Shown here: in pieces, positions 31,058-43,844 of the stretch | Position numbering within the stretch: the stretch's first letter is position 1 | Layout of the letters: the number at the start of each line of letters is the position of its first letter | Origin: Cadophora sp. MPI-SDFR-AT-0126 | Lineage: Eukaryota > Ascomycota > Leotiomycetes > Helotiales > Ploettnerulaceae | DNA: 64,000 bases | Direction: 5' to 3' | Assembly: GCA_020747065.1 (NCBI GenBank) | Contig: JAGMVK010000002.1 | Span: 2,480,001-2,544,000 of the forward strand | Made by a program: the position numbers and the translations under genes | Notes under the pieces: generated by a model | Database searches by the model: none | The model's input: only the letters and a program-made list of their open reading frames with translations | Told to the model about the DNA's origin: nothing

Positions 31058-33109
31058 AGTTGAACACGATCAAAGGCCGGCTCTGGGATTCTGCGTCTCT
31101 GCGATGACTCGGGACGCAGGATACGTTAGGATGTGGCGGGGTCGTTGGAGCTAATTTGAAGGGATGGGACGCTTGGTGGCTGTAGTATATAGACGCAAGG
31201 CTGCAGCTCGTTGAGGAATGCAAATATTGGTGATGTCTTGTCGCGTTCCCGTATACCCGTATTGCATTGGGCGTGTTCGGGCGAGGTTCCTTGAGTGAAA
31301 CGCGTCAAAGATGATGGAAGCCGTCGTCGTCGGAAGGAATTTCGAATTTTCGGTACTTGGGGAAACAATCCCTGCAGAAGTGACCGAAAGGTGGGCACAC
31401 TTTCCGTCGATGAAATACAGGATTTGGGGAAGGAAGTGCCAGTACTGAGCTGGAAAACAAGTAGAAGAAGAGTTGGATGTTGGAATGAGGAGAGCGACAC
31501 TTCGGTATCCGCAGTCTAAGGCTCTCAACAGCCTTTCTTCTTGCACGTGAAGCGGATCAATTTTACAACAGATTGTATCGACCTGGACATGGAGGGGTAT
31601 TGACGTACGGGGCTGAAAACTTGTGTATCTCAAGTCCGCTCGCGTTTGACAACACCAGACTTCGAAATTTATTTGCTGAAAGATGCTTCACAAGAGCCAC
31701 ATATCGGACTAACAAGAGCAGCTAGGACAAGAGAAGCACCTGAGAGAATGAACACGCATCAACTCCGACAGCTGAGGTCAGGTCGTTTGAACTGCAGCTG
31801 ATGACTAGGAATTCCTGGTCAGCTGCTGAATCTTCTCCAACATGATGTCCGTGCAGTGAGCGATTAAGTCCTTCGATGTTGATTCTAGAACTAGAACATG
31901 AGATTTCGCAGTATCCTTCGCTCACTGGATGGCGCCCGCATTCACGCGATCGAATCAACTTCAACGTTGTCGTCCCATGTCAATGCAGGCACTACGAACC
32001 GGCGATTGGGGTAACAATTTGAACAAAAATCTACATAACAAATTCACATCTTCCGTATCAACCCTCCTTGACCGGAATTTCATGCTCCGTCGTCTTACTC
32101 GTGTCGCGAGTCAGTGTTGTTGTTGCCAAGTCTATAGCATTCCAAGATTCGTTGTTGGAGTCCCGAAAGGCCGATTATTTCTTGTCTTGAAAATGAGTCT
32201 GATGGTCATGATGACCTGGAGCTGATGTGAGACAAATTCCACAGGAGCTGTGTTCGGGGGATCAGCAATCCCCTCTTCATCGGTCCTAGATTTGTGGGTT
32301 GCACAATGTCGAAGGGTCTTAAGTTGTGTTACCCACCGTAGCTCTTCAATGGTTTGAGGTGTCTTGTGTTGCAACCCTCATACTTGTATCGAATAGGGAT
32401 TCTTTGCGGGCTCCCCGCTTGGGTTGTTTGGGGTATTGTCAGCGGAAAGTGTTGATGGCGAGATTGTACCTTGATACAAGATACTTGATACCTCTGAACT
32501 GAGGATTCAAAGTACACTCTGGTCTGTCAAGCTGGACAGATTTCTCTCCTATCGTAGCGAGATTTCCGAAGCAACTCCTAAGGAAACGGCCCCTAACGGC
32601 GAAATATCTACAGATCTGATGTCCGCGATAAATCTCACGTAGATAGTGCAGCTGGCCGTTGATGACAAGACGATATGTAGAGCTGGAAATGGGAAGAAAG
32701 AATAACCGGAAATCAAATGAAGTTAAGTATTGCCTAGCGAACTTCGGAGTGCAACCGAAGGGACGAAGCGAAACAAAAAGAACTGTAATGAATGTACTCG
32801 GTGGATTCTATCATGTTGACCTGGAAATAGCAATTGGCAATTGAAAGAATTAATCAAGTCGTGAAGAATAAAGAAAGCGGGCAAAGAAAGGGGGGCAAGG
32901 CTGAGGTGCGACTAACCCTAAAAAGACTAGCTCACATCCAATAAGGTTACTATTCAGATACAGCCTTTCCATGGTCAGAGCTCCAAAGCCTCAACGTCAA
33001 CCAGAAGATGTACCCAGTATGTGAGAACAGATGAAGCGACGGCAACAGTCAGCGCTGCTCTTGCAAAGTTAGATGCGAGTTCCAGGGCCGTGAGCCAACT
33101 CCTCAGCCA
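31058..33109. other. Divergent intergenic region
   Basis: About 2 kb between PSK1 (minus) and the PXA gene (plus). A 160-codon minus frame at 31151-31633 overlaps others in two frames and has no recognisable content. No tRNA-like fold was found by eye. It presumably holds two promoters. Confidence 0.45.
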
Positions 33110-35962
33110 ATGTCGAGACTTCAACCACGCCTCAAGGCTGTCGCAACTGTTTCGTCCCAGTCCGCTTCCGCGACGAAAGATCCGCCATCAAGACCAGCAA
33201 CCCCAGGGTCTCGTCAAAATGCCAGGCCTCCAGCGGTGGATCCAGTGTCAGATCGCGCGAGTTTGTTCTTGATCCGACGAACGTTATGTTCACAACTGGG
33301 AGAGAAGGGTCGAAACACACCTGCACCAATCGACCAGCTTCTCCCGCCCTTGACGAGCAGCAATGAAGTGGATTTGCAGCTGTACGCTCTCATATCCATC
33401 ATAATCCGGGAATTTGTACAGACATGGTATACGAAGATCACCCCGGACCAGGTGTTTGTGGAGGAGGTGGTGAAGATCATAGCCCATTGCACTAGAGCGT
33501 TGGAGCAGAGGTTGCGGAAGGTTGACCTGGAGAGCTTGATTTTTGACGAACTACCAGAACTTCTGGAAGTTCATGTACAAGGTATATGATCCTTCAGATC
33601 CGTCATGTTCCTCTACTGACCATCCGCAGCATATCGAGCATCCCGCGACACTCTCCACCCAAGTCCAGTCGAATCAAATCCCCGACAGATATATCACTCA
33701 TTGTGGCCATTCCCCGCTCTATCACCCGTTCCCGATGGAGAACAGACCACTATCGAGCAGTTGGAGAATGAGTCGGCATACAGACAGCTATTGGTTCAAG
33801 GGGTTCTGGCCATACTATTGCCTACAGAGGACTTGGAAAATGACTGTTTGACTACCCTTGTTGGCCAAATATTTTCTGAGATGATCTTGGGCGGCGGCAT
33901 TGGTGGGAAAGCGTCCGAGCCATGGCTACTCTGGGAAGGTATCACGAAGATTGCAGAAGTCATCCAAACCAAACTTCCCAATAATAAGGCACAAGTTCGA
34001 GTTGAGAGGTCAAATTCTGATCTCATTGACTCTGTTCCGCTGAATCTTACTGGCAAAAGAGCGAGGCCGTGGAAAGTTGGCCGCTCATTACACAAGACTT
34101 TTTGGCTCGTGCTTCAATATGGATATGTCGCATTTACTGCGATCCGCTTTTTCATCATTACTCTCACTACGGCATCTTCGTTACCTTCTCGTACTGCACC
34201 TACGACGAAGTTTACTGGCTCGAATTTAGCGAACGATCACATGGAAACGCCAGAATCAACTGGCTCTGGGAAAACTTCAGCAACTCGACAGGTACCGTCG
34301 AAGCAGCCTATCGTGAAGATGAAGATATGGTCTTGTGCTTCTAGTCTGCTAGATCTAGATGCCCGCATGCCTTGGCTGAACGCCGCAATATCTCTCCTTC
34401 AATGGGCTTCACTTACCGGGCCTGGGGAGATCGGAAATACGGACGGGATGATCGATAAGTAAGTGGTTTGATTTCTGAAACCCCTCCAAACGTTTTGCTT
34501 TCCTGGTCTGGCGCGTAATTTCCTATGTCACCCCGCATGAAATTTCAATCACTTGACTTTGATTGTTCCAGTGAGCTTGCAGAACACGAATATTTCGATT
34601 CTGGCCCCAAGCCTCCAATTCCCGTTATCGTCATGCATGACATGCCTGCAAATCTGCGGATGTTGAGACGGGAAGGCGGTTCGTCTGTCTTTGCAACCAG
34701 GTCAGATCGGTATTTTGACGTCCGTTCCCTCAACACTAAGCACAATTACTGGTGCTGTGGAACAGTAAAACCATATCTTCTCCATTGAGAACCTGGGCTT
34801 GCCTTTTCGCGCAATGGTATCATGTCGTATCAGCCCACAAATCCCATGCTATCTCATTTCCAATCATGTTCGAAGTGTTTCCTGCGCAAGGTCTCAACGT
34901 TTTGGGTACCTTGTCCGCATAACTGTTCATTGACACCCTTGCAAAACATCGAGCAGCGGTGTTGGAAGACGAGAGCGAGGAAGCCTTACGACAGCCTTCT
35001 TTACGCGCCCGGCGCAAATGTTGCAAGGGCCACTTTTCCGGCTGCTTTCGCGTCGTACCGCACCCTTCCTCCCGCACCAAGCTTGTCCTATCAGCCACTC
35101 GTTCTCGTTCTGGTTTCGCCTCGTGCCCGCCGCTGTCGAGTCTGCATGCCGCTCCAAGACCAGATCAGACCAGACCCGACCTGAACCTCGACCAGGCCAG
35201 AAAAGCGACCTCCTTCTGCAAGCCCCACAATGTCCATGGACCTCACTTCTCCCAATGTAGTAATTGGAATTTGAAGGACTACTTACTTTGTGGATCATCT
35301 CTCGTGGCCTCTCGAAACATGCAATTGCACCGCTAGGGGCTTAGTTTTCTCCATGCATTTATCTCATTCTCACTGTCACTCCACACAAATCAACTCCACC
35401 ACAAGCGAAATCTCCATGTTCAGATATTTCTTGCATGCGGCCGTCCCTACGCCGCACGCGGCTTCTGTACAGTAGCTCGCTCATCCTGCCTGCTGATGCA
35501 GAAGGAACAGAGAAGGGAAATGATTCCATCTACCTACCAGAACCCATTGGCTGACCAACTGCTCTCTCCCTCATCAACAGAATCCTCTCCCACGCCCTCC
35601 AAACCCACGTCCTCGACCCAACACTCCTCCCCCTCCTCCTACGCATCACACGCTCCGCCCTCTTCCCCAACAACACACTCGCTCCCCCACGCCTCGTCCC
35701 CTCTCCGTCCGAACAACTCCTCATTCGACGGCGATGCGCCGAGACCCTCCTGTCGCTCATCCCGACGCGCATCCAAGACGTATATTTCGGCCCTGGTATA
35801 GAGCGCAGAGTCAGGGAGGTCGAGGACGTCTTGAACGTCTTTGATGATGCGTACTGTAATAGACATCTGTTATACGGTGTCGTCGAACTGATACTCGTGC
35901 GTCTGTTGCCGGAGTTGGCGGAGAAGGGCGTGCAGGAGCTTTTGGATGAGAGGCTTGGTTAG
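33110..35962 (+). CDS. PXA (PX-associated) domain protein
   Basis: Three exons: 33110-33581, 33630-34458 and 35581-35962. Introns are 48 bp (phase 1) and 1,122 bp (phase 2). The product is 560 aa. The PXA domain begins near residue 45 (DPVSDRASLFLIRRTLCSQL) and continues through LYALISIIIREFVQTWY and the exon 2 junction (LEVHVQ/AYRASRDTLHP). PXA domains occur next to PX domains in sorting nexins, usually on endosomes; here no PX domain is present. The third exon was chosen because joining GMIDK to ILSHALQTHVLDPTLLPLLL gives a continuous family-like C-terminal region ending in LLERLG-like helices (ELAEKGVQELLDERLG). The second intron is more than ten times the usual length here. Membrane trafficking is the inferred role. 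Confidence 0.82.
34459..35580 (+). other. Oversized second intron of the PXA gene
   Basis: Starts GTAAGT and ends ATCAACAG. No transposon terminal repeats or conserved protein were found. An alternative acceptor at 34572 (TTCCAG) would open 45 further codons in frame, but the residues do not resemble the family and the frame then runs into stops without a continuation. Tandem AGACCAGA-like bases occur at 35157-35180. Confidence 0.5.
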
Positions 35963-37273
35963 TTGGTTAAGGTAGACTCAGCGATCTCATAGAGTAGACA
36001 ATATTCAATGGCATGATATGATGATGCTTGTTTCTTTCTTTGCTTTCTTGTTTCTTTCTTGTTTCTTGCTTCGCAGACATCAGTCACTTGACAAGTTCGA
36101 AAGGGGGAGACACAGGTTTTTTTTTCAGAAGGGGCCTCCCGAAATAATCATTTGGGCCGCCTGTAAATTTGATTTGCAAGAGAGACAGACAAGAGAGAGA
36201 AAACCACGACTATAAACCTCCCTCCCTCCCTCTTTCCCTCCAATCCCTTCCTATCCTATCCTATCATAAATGTCGCTCCTCGACCACCTGTTCGTCATCC
36301 TCCATGGACACAGCGAAGCCAAGCGATCCCCCTCATCCCCTCGCCTCCCATCGCCATAACCTCCCCTATCTTGCGATCCCCATCTTCCCTTTCATCCATC
36401 CCCCAAAGCCCTTATTCCATCCATCCATCCATCCTTCCTTCCAAGCCAATCCAGAAAATGAAACAAGCTTCAATCCTATGAGAAGGAAAAAAATACAACC
36501 CTTCCCACAAAACAGTACAATAGATAAAAGTCCATTCAAAGTAAAAACAACTTCATCAAAAAAGGCCAAGCTCCAACATCCGTACCGTAGCCCCGGACCC
36601 GAGCCCAGTCCTCAGGTATCATGCTCCGCTCCCAAACGAAACCAAACCATCAAGCCGCGAAAAGAGAAAAAAAAAAAACACAGAAGTAAACAAAGAACCC
36701 GCACCAGGAGAGCGCGTGTGCTAGAAAATGTGCTGAAACCAATGATGAAGCAATATAGAAGCGCGAGAAAACGAAGCAAATAAACAACTGTAACTGTAAC
36801 TTGAGCGGAAAATTTCCGGAAAAAATCGAGGGTCCGCGTGAGCGTGAAGAGTGTATTCTTGGGTATATAGAGAGATGGTTCTTTTTGGTTTTCCGGTGTT
36901 CCCCTGTTGTTATGGATATGGATATGGTGCCAGCCTGCACGTCCCCCGAACCGTGGTAGTAGAATACGATGATAAGTTATCGAATATAATAGAAAAAGGA
37001 CATGGGTGTGAAGAGAAGAGAAGAGGAGACGTGCTCGCGAGAAAGTCGTACGGCGTTGGAAGGAATATGTTGCTTTGCCGATAGATCGATAGATGTGTAC
37101 AGTCATTATCTCGGGAAATGCGTGCTGGTGTGATAGATAGGTAAATAGATAAGACGCCGTGGAAATGTGCTGCTGCTGTTGTTGCTCGTAAGGACAGGGC
37201 TGAAGGAGATATATGCGAGTGTTGATGCCGTGTGAGATGTACAAGGTGTTTTGTGTGACAGCAACACGAGAAT
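35963..37273. other. Convergent intergenic region with simple repeats
   Basis: About 1.3 kb between the 3' ends of the PXA and CENP-B-type genes. Contains TTTC-rich runs (36028-36075), CCCT/CTCC runs (36220-36240), CCTAT repeats (36252-36268) and ATCC repeats (36418-36435). The 204-codon frame at 36169-36783 runs through these and is not credible. Confidence 0.5.
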
Positions 37274-39156
37274 TTAGCAACCTGCACTCATGGATTGCTC
37301 CATCTTGGGTGCGAGTTCGCAGTCCTGTTCTGCGATCCTGTGAAGGCCGCCTGGCAAAGGACCGTTGGTTTGCAAGCGTAGCTTTTCAGTCAGTTTTAGA
37401 ACCGTGAGGTATTCGTCCTGATCGACTAGCCCGGATGATTGTCTAATGAATGCCATCAGAGTGTCCAAGGCTCTTCGAGCATCGTCCTGTGTTGGAGAGC
37501 CTGGGGCCGATGATCCAGGAGGTGATTGGAGACCCGTCATCGTCGCTCCGTTCGATGAGTTTGTTATGGAGCCATTACTACTGCGGTGATTTAGAGGCTG
37601 GTGTGGAGGAGACGAGATTGCTGAGTCCATTCCGAACGGAGGTGGCATTTCTTCCATGGGAGAGTCCAAAGCTGACGAAGGTGCCGTTAGTGGGAGGTTG
37701 TACTTCGGAGTCAGCGGTTCATTTCCTTGTGTGGAGATGAATGACGGATCAATTCCAAGCATGGGAAATGTTTGAGATCGCGGCCTCTGGAAGTTGCCTG
37801 GAGGAGGTAATCGAGCCTGTTGTGACGGTAGCCAGGAGCCAGCTTGGTCAGGCGAGAAGGCAAATGGCGTCGAAGGGCTTGTCGGTCCTGTTGAAAACGA
37901 GGAGGGTGCCGTATCTGTGAAGGCACTCGACAAAGACGTAGTGCTCTGGGAATTCGAATGCCTGTATCCTCCATTCTCCTGGTTAAAGTATCCATTCAAA
38001 TGCTCTGACTTGAGGTCCTCTTCGCTCTTGGTCGCAGACAGCGGTGATGGTGATGGCAAGCCACTTGGAGAGGTCGGAGAGATGCCATTGGGCGTTTGCG
38101 AGGCCGAGTGTCCAGCTGACTCCGGATTCAGCGAACCACTGTCTGAGATGTTCGTCTCAGAAGCTCTCCGAGTGAGTTTGGCTCCTCCAATCCCATTCCT
38201 GTTCTTGAATTTCTCTAGCCAGCCTGCGCTATGCATCTTCAGATAGCTTTCGTTGTTCGGGTGAACGGTTGTTGCGAAGAATCTAGCCTGGTCCTTGATT
38301 TGATCGTCACTCAACGGGTGTCCTTGTTGTTGCATCTTTTTGGCCCATGCGGAAAGAGCTCTCTCGATGTCTGGGAATTTGCTTCCCTTACGCTTCACTG
38401 GGGATGGGCATCCGTTCTCTGGGCCTAGATACTTGTCCTTTTGGCGGACTACTTTTGAGACGGTACTAAATTCAGGTTAGTCGGGCACCCAGAGCATAGC
38501 CTTGCCTCGTCGTACCTTCTCTCAACACCAAACATTGCTGTGATAAGTTAGCTGACTGCAACACATTTCGAAACTCATCAGTCTTTGGGGGTATTGCTCG
38601 ACAACTCCAAACAATAGTCCACGGAACGAAGCAAATAGTGAAGAAACTCACCTCCAATTTCTGTCTGCTTTACAGACGGATTATCCACATGATATTGACA
38701 CATACGCCTTCGATCACTATCTGTAAGTGTTTTCCGGGGCGAAGACGTAGAGTGTGTTGTTGTCCTGGCTCCGTTCCCTCTGATCACAGGTGGAGCTGGT
38801 ACCGGAATTGAGACAGCTGGCGGAGGATAGCTCGCCGGGTGCGTTAACATACTCGGCCATGTGGGATGACTGGGCATGATCAGAGGATGTAATTGCGTGT
38901 TTGATGGATGTGGTGGTGAAGGTTGTAGTATTGGCATCCTTTGCGGAGCGAACGATTGTTCGTTTTGCAATCCATTGTTGTGGAGTGGTTGTTGGATGAA
39001 TGTGAATCCATTTTGTTCATACACCGGCGATTGATGCTGTGAAGTCGAATTGTAATTTGAATTCATGTCGACTCCCCATCCTCCATTTCCCCCATAGCCC
39101 CCATTCTCATGACCCGTATGATGGTTCTCATGGTCCATTCCGAATTGCGATATCAT
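37274..39156 (-). CDS. CENP-B/Tc5-type HTH DNA-binding protein
   Basis: Three exons: 39156-38652, 38538-side microexon 38537-38516 (22 bp), and 38465-37274. Introns are 114 bp (phase 1) and 50 bp (phase 2). The product is 572 aa. A first HTH lies at about residues 140-190: RKTLTDSDRRRMCQYH, then IGAMFGVERSTVSKVV, whose recognition helix spans the microexon. A CENPB-type second HTH follows at about 200-270 (KGSKFPDIERALSAWAKKMQ, SAGWLEKFKNRNGI). There is no DDE catalytic domain, so it is a domesticated DNA-binding factor, not a transposase. The rest is Ser/Pro-rich. The frame is open for 22 further codons upstream of the ATG with no other ATG, so an additional 5' exon is possible. Confidence 0.87.
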
Positions 39157-42100
39157 GAGATCGCACAGGCTCCGGTCCAGTTCACGTCCAAGTTGTTGCG
39201 ATAAGTGCCGGTGGAATCCGTGATCTGGAAGGATACTCAGGATAATGTTTCATGCACAAACATATACTGCAATTGTTTCCAGGCAAGTCGTGTCGAAGAA
39301 GCAGATGTTGTTCCTGGCTAAGACTGTCCCTCAAAACGCATGCATGATAAGCAATGGTTGTGGTTCCTGGGTGTTGCGGCGTCAATATATGAACCCTGCC
39401 TCCAGCAGCTGCAGCAGCGTTGAAGTCTAGATGTGGGAAACAGAGACAGGTCCGTGGTCGAGGATGAGCGCGAGAGGCTGCTTGCTTAAACGCGCAAACA
39501 GCATAAAAGCAATTCAAGCATGCAGGTTGAAGTAGAAGCAAGCAGTCGGTCCCAGTGCCGGGAGAGCAGAGCAGTGAGTGCAGCGAAGTGCAGTGCACAG
39601 CAGGAGATGTATGTACTCGTGCTACTGAGAAAGGTACGGAACGGGGTTTGGTGTGGGTGTGGATGTATGTAGGTGTGGGAGGAGGTGCAGATGGTGGGTG
39701 GCAGGGCAGGGTTGGGCGAAACTACACCACGCTACTCTACCTACTTGTGCGGAGAAGCTGTGGCTGTAGTTGACTACCTGCCGAGACGAAGCTCTCTAGG
39801 GCCACAAACAGGGGCCACAAGGGCCACAAAGACCGTCCAGGTCAGGTTCATGAGCGCGGGTACGAGGGTAGCCTGTCTGTGTCTTGGTGTCCACGGGTGG
39901 TGCATGGGCAGCATGGCATGGCATGGCAGTGACCCCGGTGCGGACAAGGGCAACAGATAGGGCAGCGCAGCACAGCGTGGGAGGGGAGGACACCAAGGAG
40001 GGGGAAGTTGGGCTTTGCTTCATCAGCGAAAACCGGCAACCCCAACGGCCAGGACGCAGCCACAGAGAAGCTGCACAACAGTGTCTCCTGTCTTTCTCGA
40101 GTATCGCGGGAAAATTGGGGGCTTTCTAAAGTCAAAATCAAGGGCCGCCCTATGTGTTTGGCGTCGTCCGGATGAGGAACAACAGGGCTCCATGCCAGTA
40201 GAAAACTGATATCGATTTTGATCCAACACTGGTCAATCGCGCCAGGCCCGAGTCTAGCATCTTTCCAGCATATCTCTGATTTTACTTTCATTGTCCACGA
40301 ATCAGCCCAGCTCTTTTCGACAGCCCGCCGCCGCTACTATCAGCGCAAGCACGTTTATTAGCCATGTCTCGCGGCTTGATCGGGGAGAAAGTCCACACTT
40401 GGGCACGCGGTTCATCTCGGGCTATGGGCCGTTCCTTCACGTCCCGAGCTTGAGGCTTTCTAGTAAGTGCGCATCGCATCACCATAGTCAGGCCAAGGAC
40501 AGGCCATAAAATCCTGGCTTTCTCGCTCGCTCGCAAGGAAAGAGCGGTGCGGATGGGGGCTGACCTTCAGGCGGCCGATGTCGTTCCTCCGCCGTCAGCA
40601 ATATCAAATCAACAAGAGAAGAGGTCGTGGAGGCGGAGGTTGGGTAGGATTGACCAGGGGAGGCAATTGGATAAGAGATAGGATAGGATGCAGGGTGGTC
40701 CAAGTCCAACCAAGCGACTTCTCGGGAACAAAATGAAATGGAATGCTTCCAGTTGGCTCGCCTCGGCTGCTGTGTTGACCTCCCAGAGATCGGTCTCTGT
40801 CGTTTCTCTTCAACATTATTCAGATGTTCTTAATTTTCAAATCTAATACCGGCAGTTCTGTTGCGCATGTTGAAATTTGAGTCCGTTTTTATCGGATGCC
40901 GAGGGCGATCAGATGGAAAAAAGGGGAACAGCCTTCCGCCTGTGAAGCACCATCGCTTGCTAGCCAGGCCAGACCCCGGAGCCAATTCCTCTGCTTACTG
41001 GTGATCCTCAACGAGCGATCAGAGGGGGCCCTGGCAGTTCCTTTTTTTTCCTTGGCATTGGCTCATTATCGTAGCATTAAATTGCGCCGTCGTGTGGCAC
41101 AACGACAATTGTGTTGGAACGGGACAGAAGATCAGCAGGAGAGACATTTGCAGACTTGTTTCTGGACGCCGTCAGCCTCGTGGAAGAGGCTTTATTCAGC
41201 TTTCGATACGCCTTTTTTTCAAACCGTCGTCTCAAACTTGCGCTTTTCACGCCAACTTGCCAAGTGCCAAATTACTTTCGGAGCTTGCCAGGGTCAATCT
41301 TATCTTGACTTCGGACAGAGAGTCCAGAGGGGTTCTAGACTCAAACTTTTAGGGAAATCGTACCGTTCCGTACACGATCATCTTCGTACAATGCCAGGCT
41401 TGCGAGTTTTGAAGAGGCTCTCCTTTTCCCGTTCTCACCGCGTTAGACGACGATCAAAAAACAGCCGGTGAACGATGTTACGATTCAGAGCCCGTTCCTT
41501 GTTGGTCGGCGGCTGGAGAGGCCTTCTGAAAGGCCGGTAGAGAGCATGAGCTGTCGAATTAATTTCAACCATCAATTTCCCAGAACGATTGGCTCAGAAA
41601 ATTCGAAATCTCGCTTGTTTTTTGTGAGTGCCCTGAGTGTTAATAGGTTGGATGAAAAGCCCCCAGTTGGCCGTCTCGTCGCTGCTTTACTGACCATTGT
41701 CCAAAGTTAAGCGCCCACAAATGTCTGTGCGTAGGTCGATGGGCCATGATCCGTTCGATTCATCAAAGAGGATCATTTTTCGGTTACACAATTCGAGCAC
41801 TTGAAGGCTTGTTCTCCGATGACAGGACGGCTCCTGCATGACGGTGGCTGTCTGGGGAGGCACGGTCAGGATCTGTCATCTAGTCAGTGGGGTGAATATT
41901 GAGTATTAAGACTCGATATCGATATTGAGGTTCGGAAGCCAATGCTAGGCTCAATGTCGTAGAAGACCTGGTTTTGACAAAGCGTTGTCAGACACTTGGG
42001 ATAAAATCATCTATTCGCCTTCCTCGTCCGTCAATCAGCAGTACGGGCTCTGTCTTCTCCAGAAAATGGACGGACTAGACGGGCTGATTCGTTCAAGAGA

Positions 42101-42324
42101 AGTCTCCTGTGCCGTCGTAGTCGTCATCCAAATCCTTTGCGTTTGACCGAGATTCAAGCCATCGACTTCTGGCAAAAGTGCAGCTATTTACAAAGTCTCA
42201 ATTCTTTTTGCTCTCCCAAGTATTGATTCCTTCGGCACTTGACAATCATGAATGGGTGCCGTGTCTTGGCATGCTGATGATGAGTTCGATCCTTGAGACC
42301 ATTGTTTGTAATAGCCTGATCCTC
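39157..42324. other. Long upstream intergenic region
   Basis: About 3.2 kb, the longest gap here. Contains GTGTGGGTGTGGATG-type repeats (39640-39690), GGGCCACAA repeats (39799-39830) and TGGCA repeats (39911-39929). A 191-codon plus frame at 40896-41471 has an ATG but no recognisable domain and overlaps two other open frames; I did not call it. Much of this could be long 5' leader and promoter of the HTH gene, as is common for regulators. Confidence 0.45.
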
Positions 42325-43844
42325 TTACTTTTTGATGATAGTGACTGCACAAGTAAGTGTATGATCGGAAATGGCTTTTGAATCCATCACTTACTGATAT
42401 CTTCATCAGCCAACTCATGGCTCAAGCCGACTCGTTGAGGTTGATGCTTCACCGACTTTCCATACACAACAGCGACACGGAAGTCCTCAACAATGGTCTT
42501 GTGGATAGCATTACACTTTAATGTTCAGCTAGTTGCCTACAAACTACAATCAGAAGCTATGGACACTTACAAAATCTTCAACTGTACACTTCGTGGAACG
42601 TAAGACGACGGGTTGTGTATAATCGGGTAATTTTCCTTTAGGCTTTGTGTATACCCTCACCAGGTTGAGTTTTTCCCACCTGCACGGACGTCAGTTATGT
42701 TAATCTGTAGACTTCAAGGTCCAGGGTTTCGGGGTTTCGGGGATCTCCAGGGTATAGAGGCTATTATAGGAGGTACTTTGAACCTCCCGTGTTCGAGGAA
42801 AGGATACTGACATTTGTTCCAGCAATTCGTCGATGTTCCACCCATGCTCCGACGAGATCGGGCACGCGTTCGGGATCCTGTATAGCAAGTCTAGCTCCTC
42901 GATGGAGATGGCGTCGATTTTATTGAGTGCATAGATGACGGGAATATAACTTCTGCTCTTGGCTTCCAGAACATCGATGAGATCGTCGATCGTGGCATCG
43001 CAACGAATAGCAATATCTGCGGATGATATCTTATACTCGCCCATAACAGCCTTGATCTCATCATGGTCAATGTGCGATAAAGGAACAGTATTTGTGATGC
43101 TAATGCCTCCTTTATCCTTCTTCTTAAACACAATGTTCGGCGGTTGCTTGTTGATCCGAATTCCGAACCCTTCCAGTTCTGCTTCAATGATCTTCTTGTC
43201 GGTGAGGGGTTTGTTGACGTCAAGTACGATGAAGATCAAATGGCATGTCTTCGCAACAGCAATGACTTGTCGACCTCTACCCTTTCCGTCCTTGGCTCCC
43301 TGAATGATACCTGGCAGATCCAGCATTTGTATCTTCGCTCCATTATATGCGACCTGACCCGGCACCGTCGTCAAGGTTGTGAATTCGTATGCTGCAGCTT
43401 CGGAATGTTGCCCTGTCAGTCTGCTCATGAGGGTAGACTTTCCCACGGATGGGAATCCAATAAATCCCACACTGGCTACACCAGTTCTTGCGACATCAAA
43501 TCCGGCTCCACCACCTCCACCGCTTGTTGTTGGAGTCAGAAGCTCTCGTTTTAATTTGGCAAGCTTTGCTTTCAGTTGTCCCAGATGGAACGAGGTTGCT
43601 TTGTTCTTCTGCGTTTTGGCCATCTGCGACTGGTCAGCATGTGCTGGGTGCGAGGAGATACTTTTGGCATGTGAGCAGAGTATAGAGCAACAGGATGGCC
43701 TATCTGCTGCGACTGCGACTGCAATGGTGTTGGCAAGGAGTGCATACTTCGGCCTCAATGTCCTTGATCTGTAGCGGGGTGTTAGCTGTGATATCATCTG
43801 CATTTCGACTTCAGACTCCATACCTTATCTACGGTAGTCGACAT
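42325..43844 (-). CDS. RBG1: Translational GTPase DRG1/Rbg1
   Basis: Six exons: 43844-43824 (21 bp), 43768-43748 (21 bp), 43623-42812, 42679-42571, 42515-42395 and 42344-42325 (20 bp). Introns are 55, 124, 132, 55 and 50 bp. The product is 367 aa, the same length class as human DRG1. The small first exons give MSTTVDK/IKDIEAE joined to [20 protein letters not shown], the conserved DRG start. GTPase motifs are GFPSVGKST (G1), [16 protein letters not shown] (G3), ALNKID (G4) and ISSE (G5). The C-terminal TGS domain includes [20 protein letters not shown], and the protein ends DEDIITIIKK. DRG1 with its DFRP partner (Tma46) binds ribosomes and relieves stalling. Divergent from the HOS4-like gene. 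Confidence 0.96.

Noticed and set aside
31151..31633. 160-codon minus frame upstream of PSK1
   Set aside because: Overlaps a second long frame, no recognisable domain, lies in a promoter region.
34573..34788. Extra exon inside the long PXA intron
   Set aside because: An acceptor exists, but the residues are unlike the family and no downstream continuation keeps frame; the direct join is seamless.
36169..36783. 204-codon frame
   Set aside because: Runs through CT-rich and ATCC simple repeats in a convergent 3' region; composition is repeat-driven.
40896..41471. 191-codon plus frame
   Set aside because: Two other long frames overlap it and no motif supports it; could be reconsidered with transcript data.
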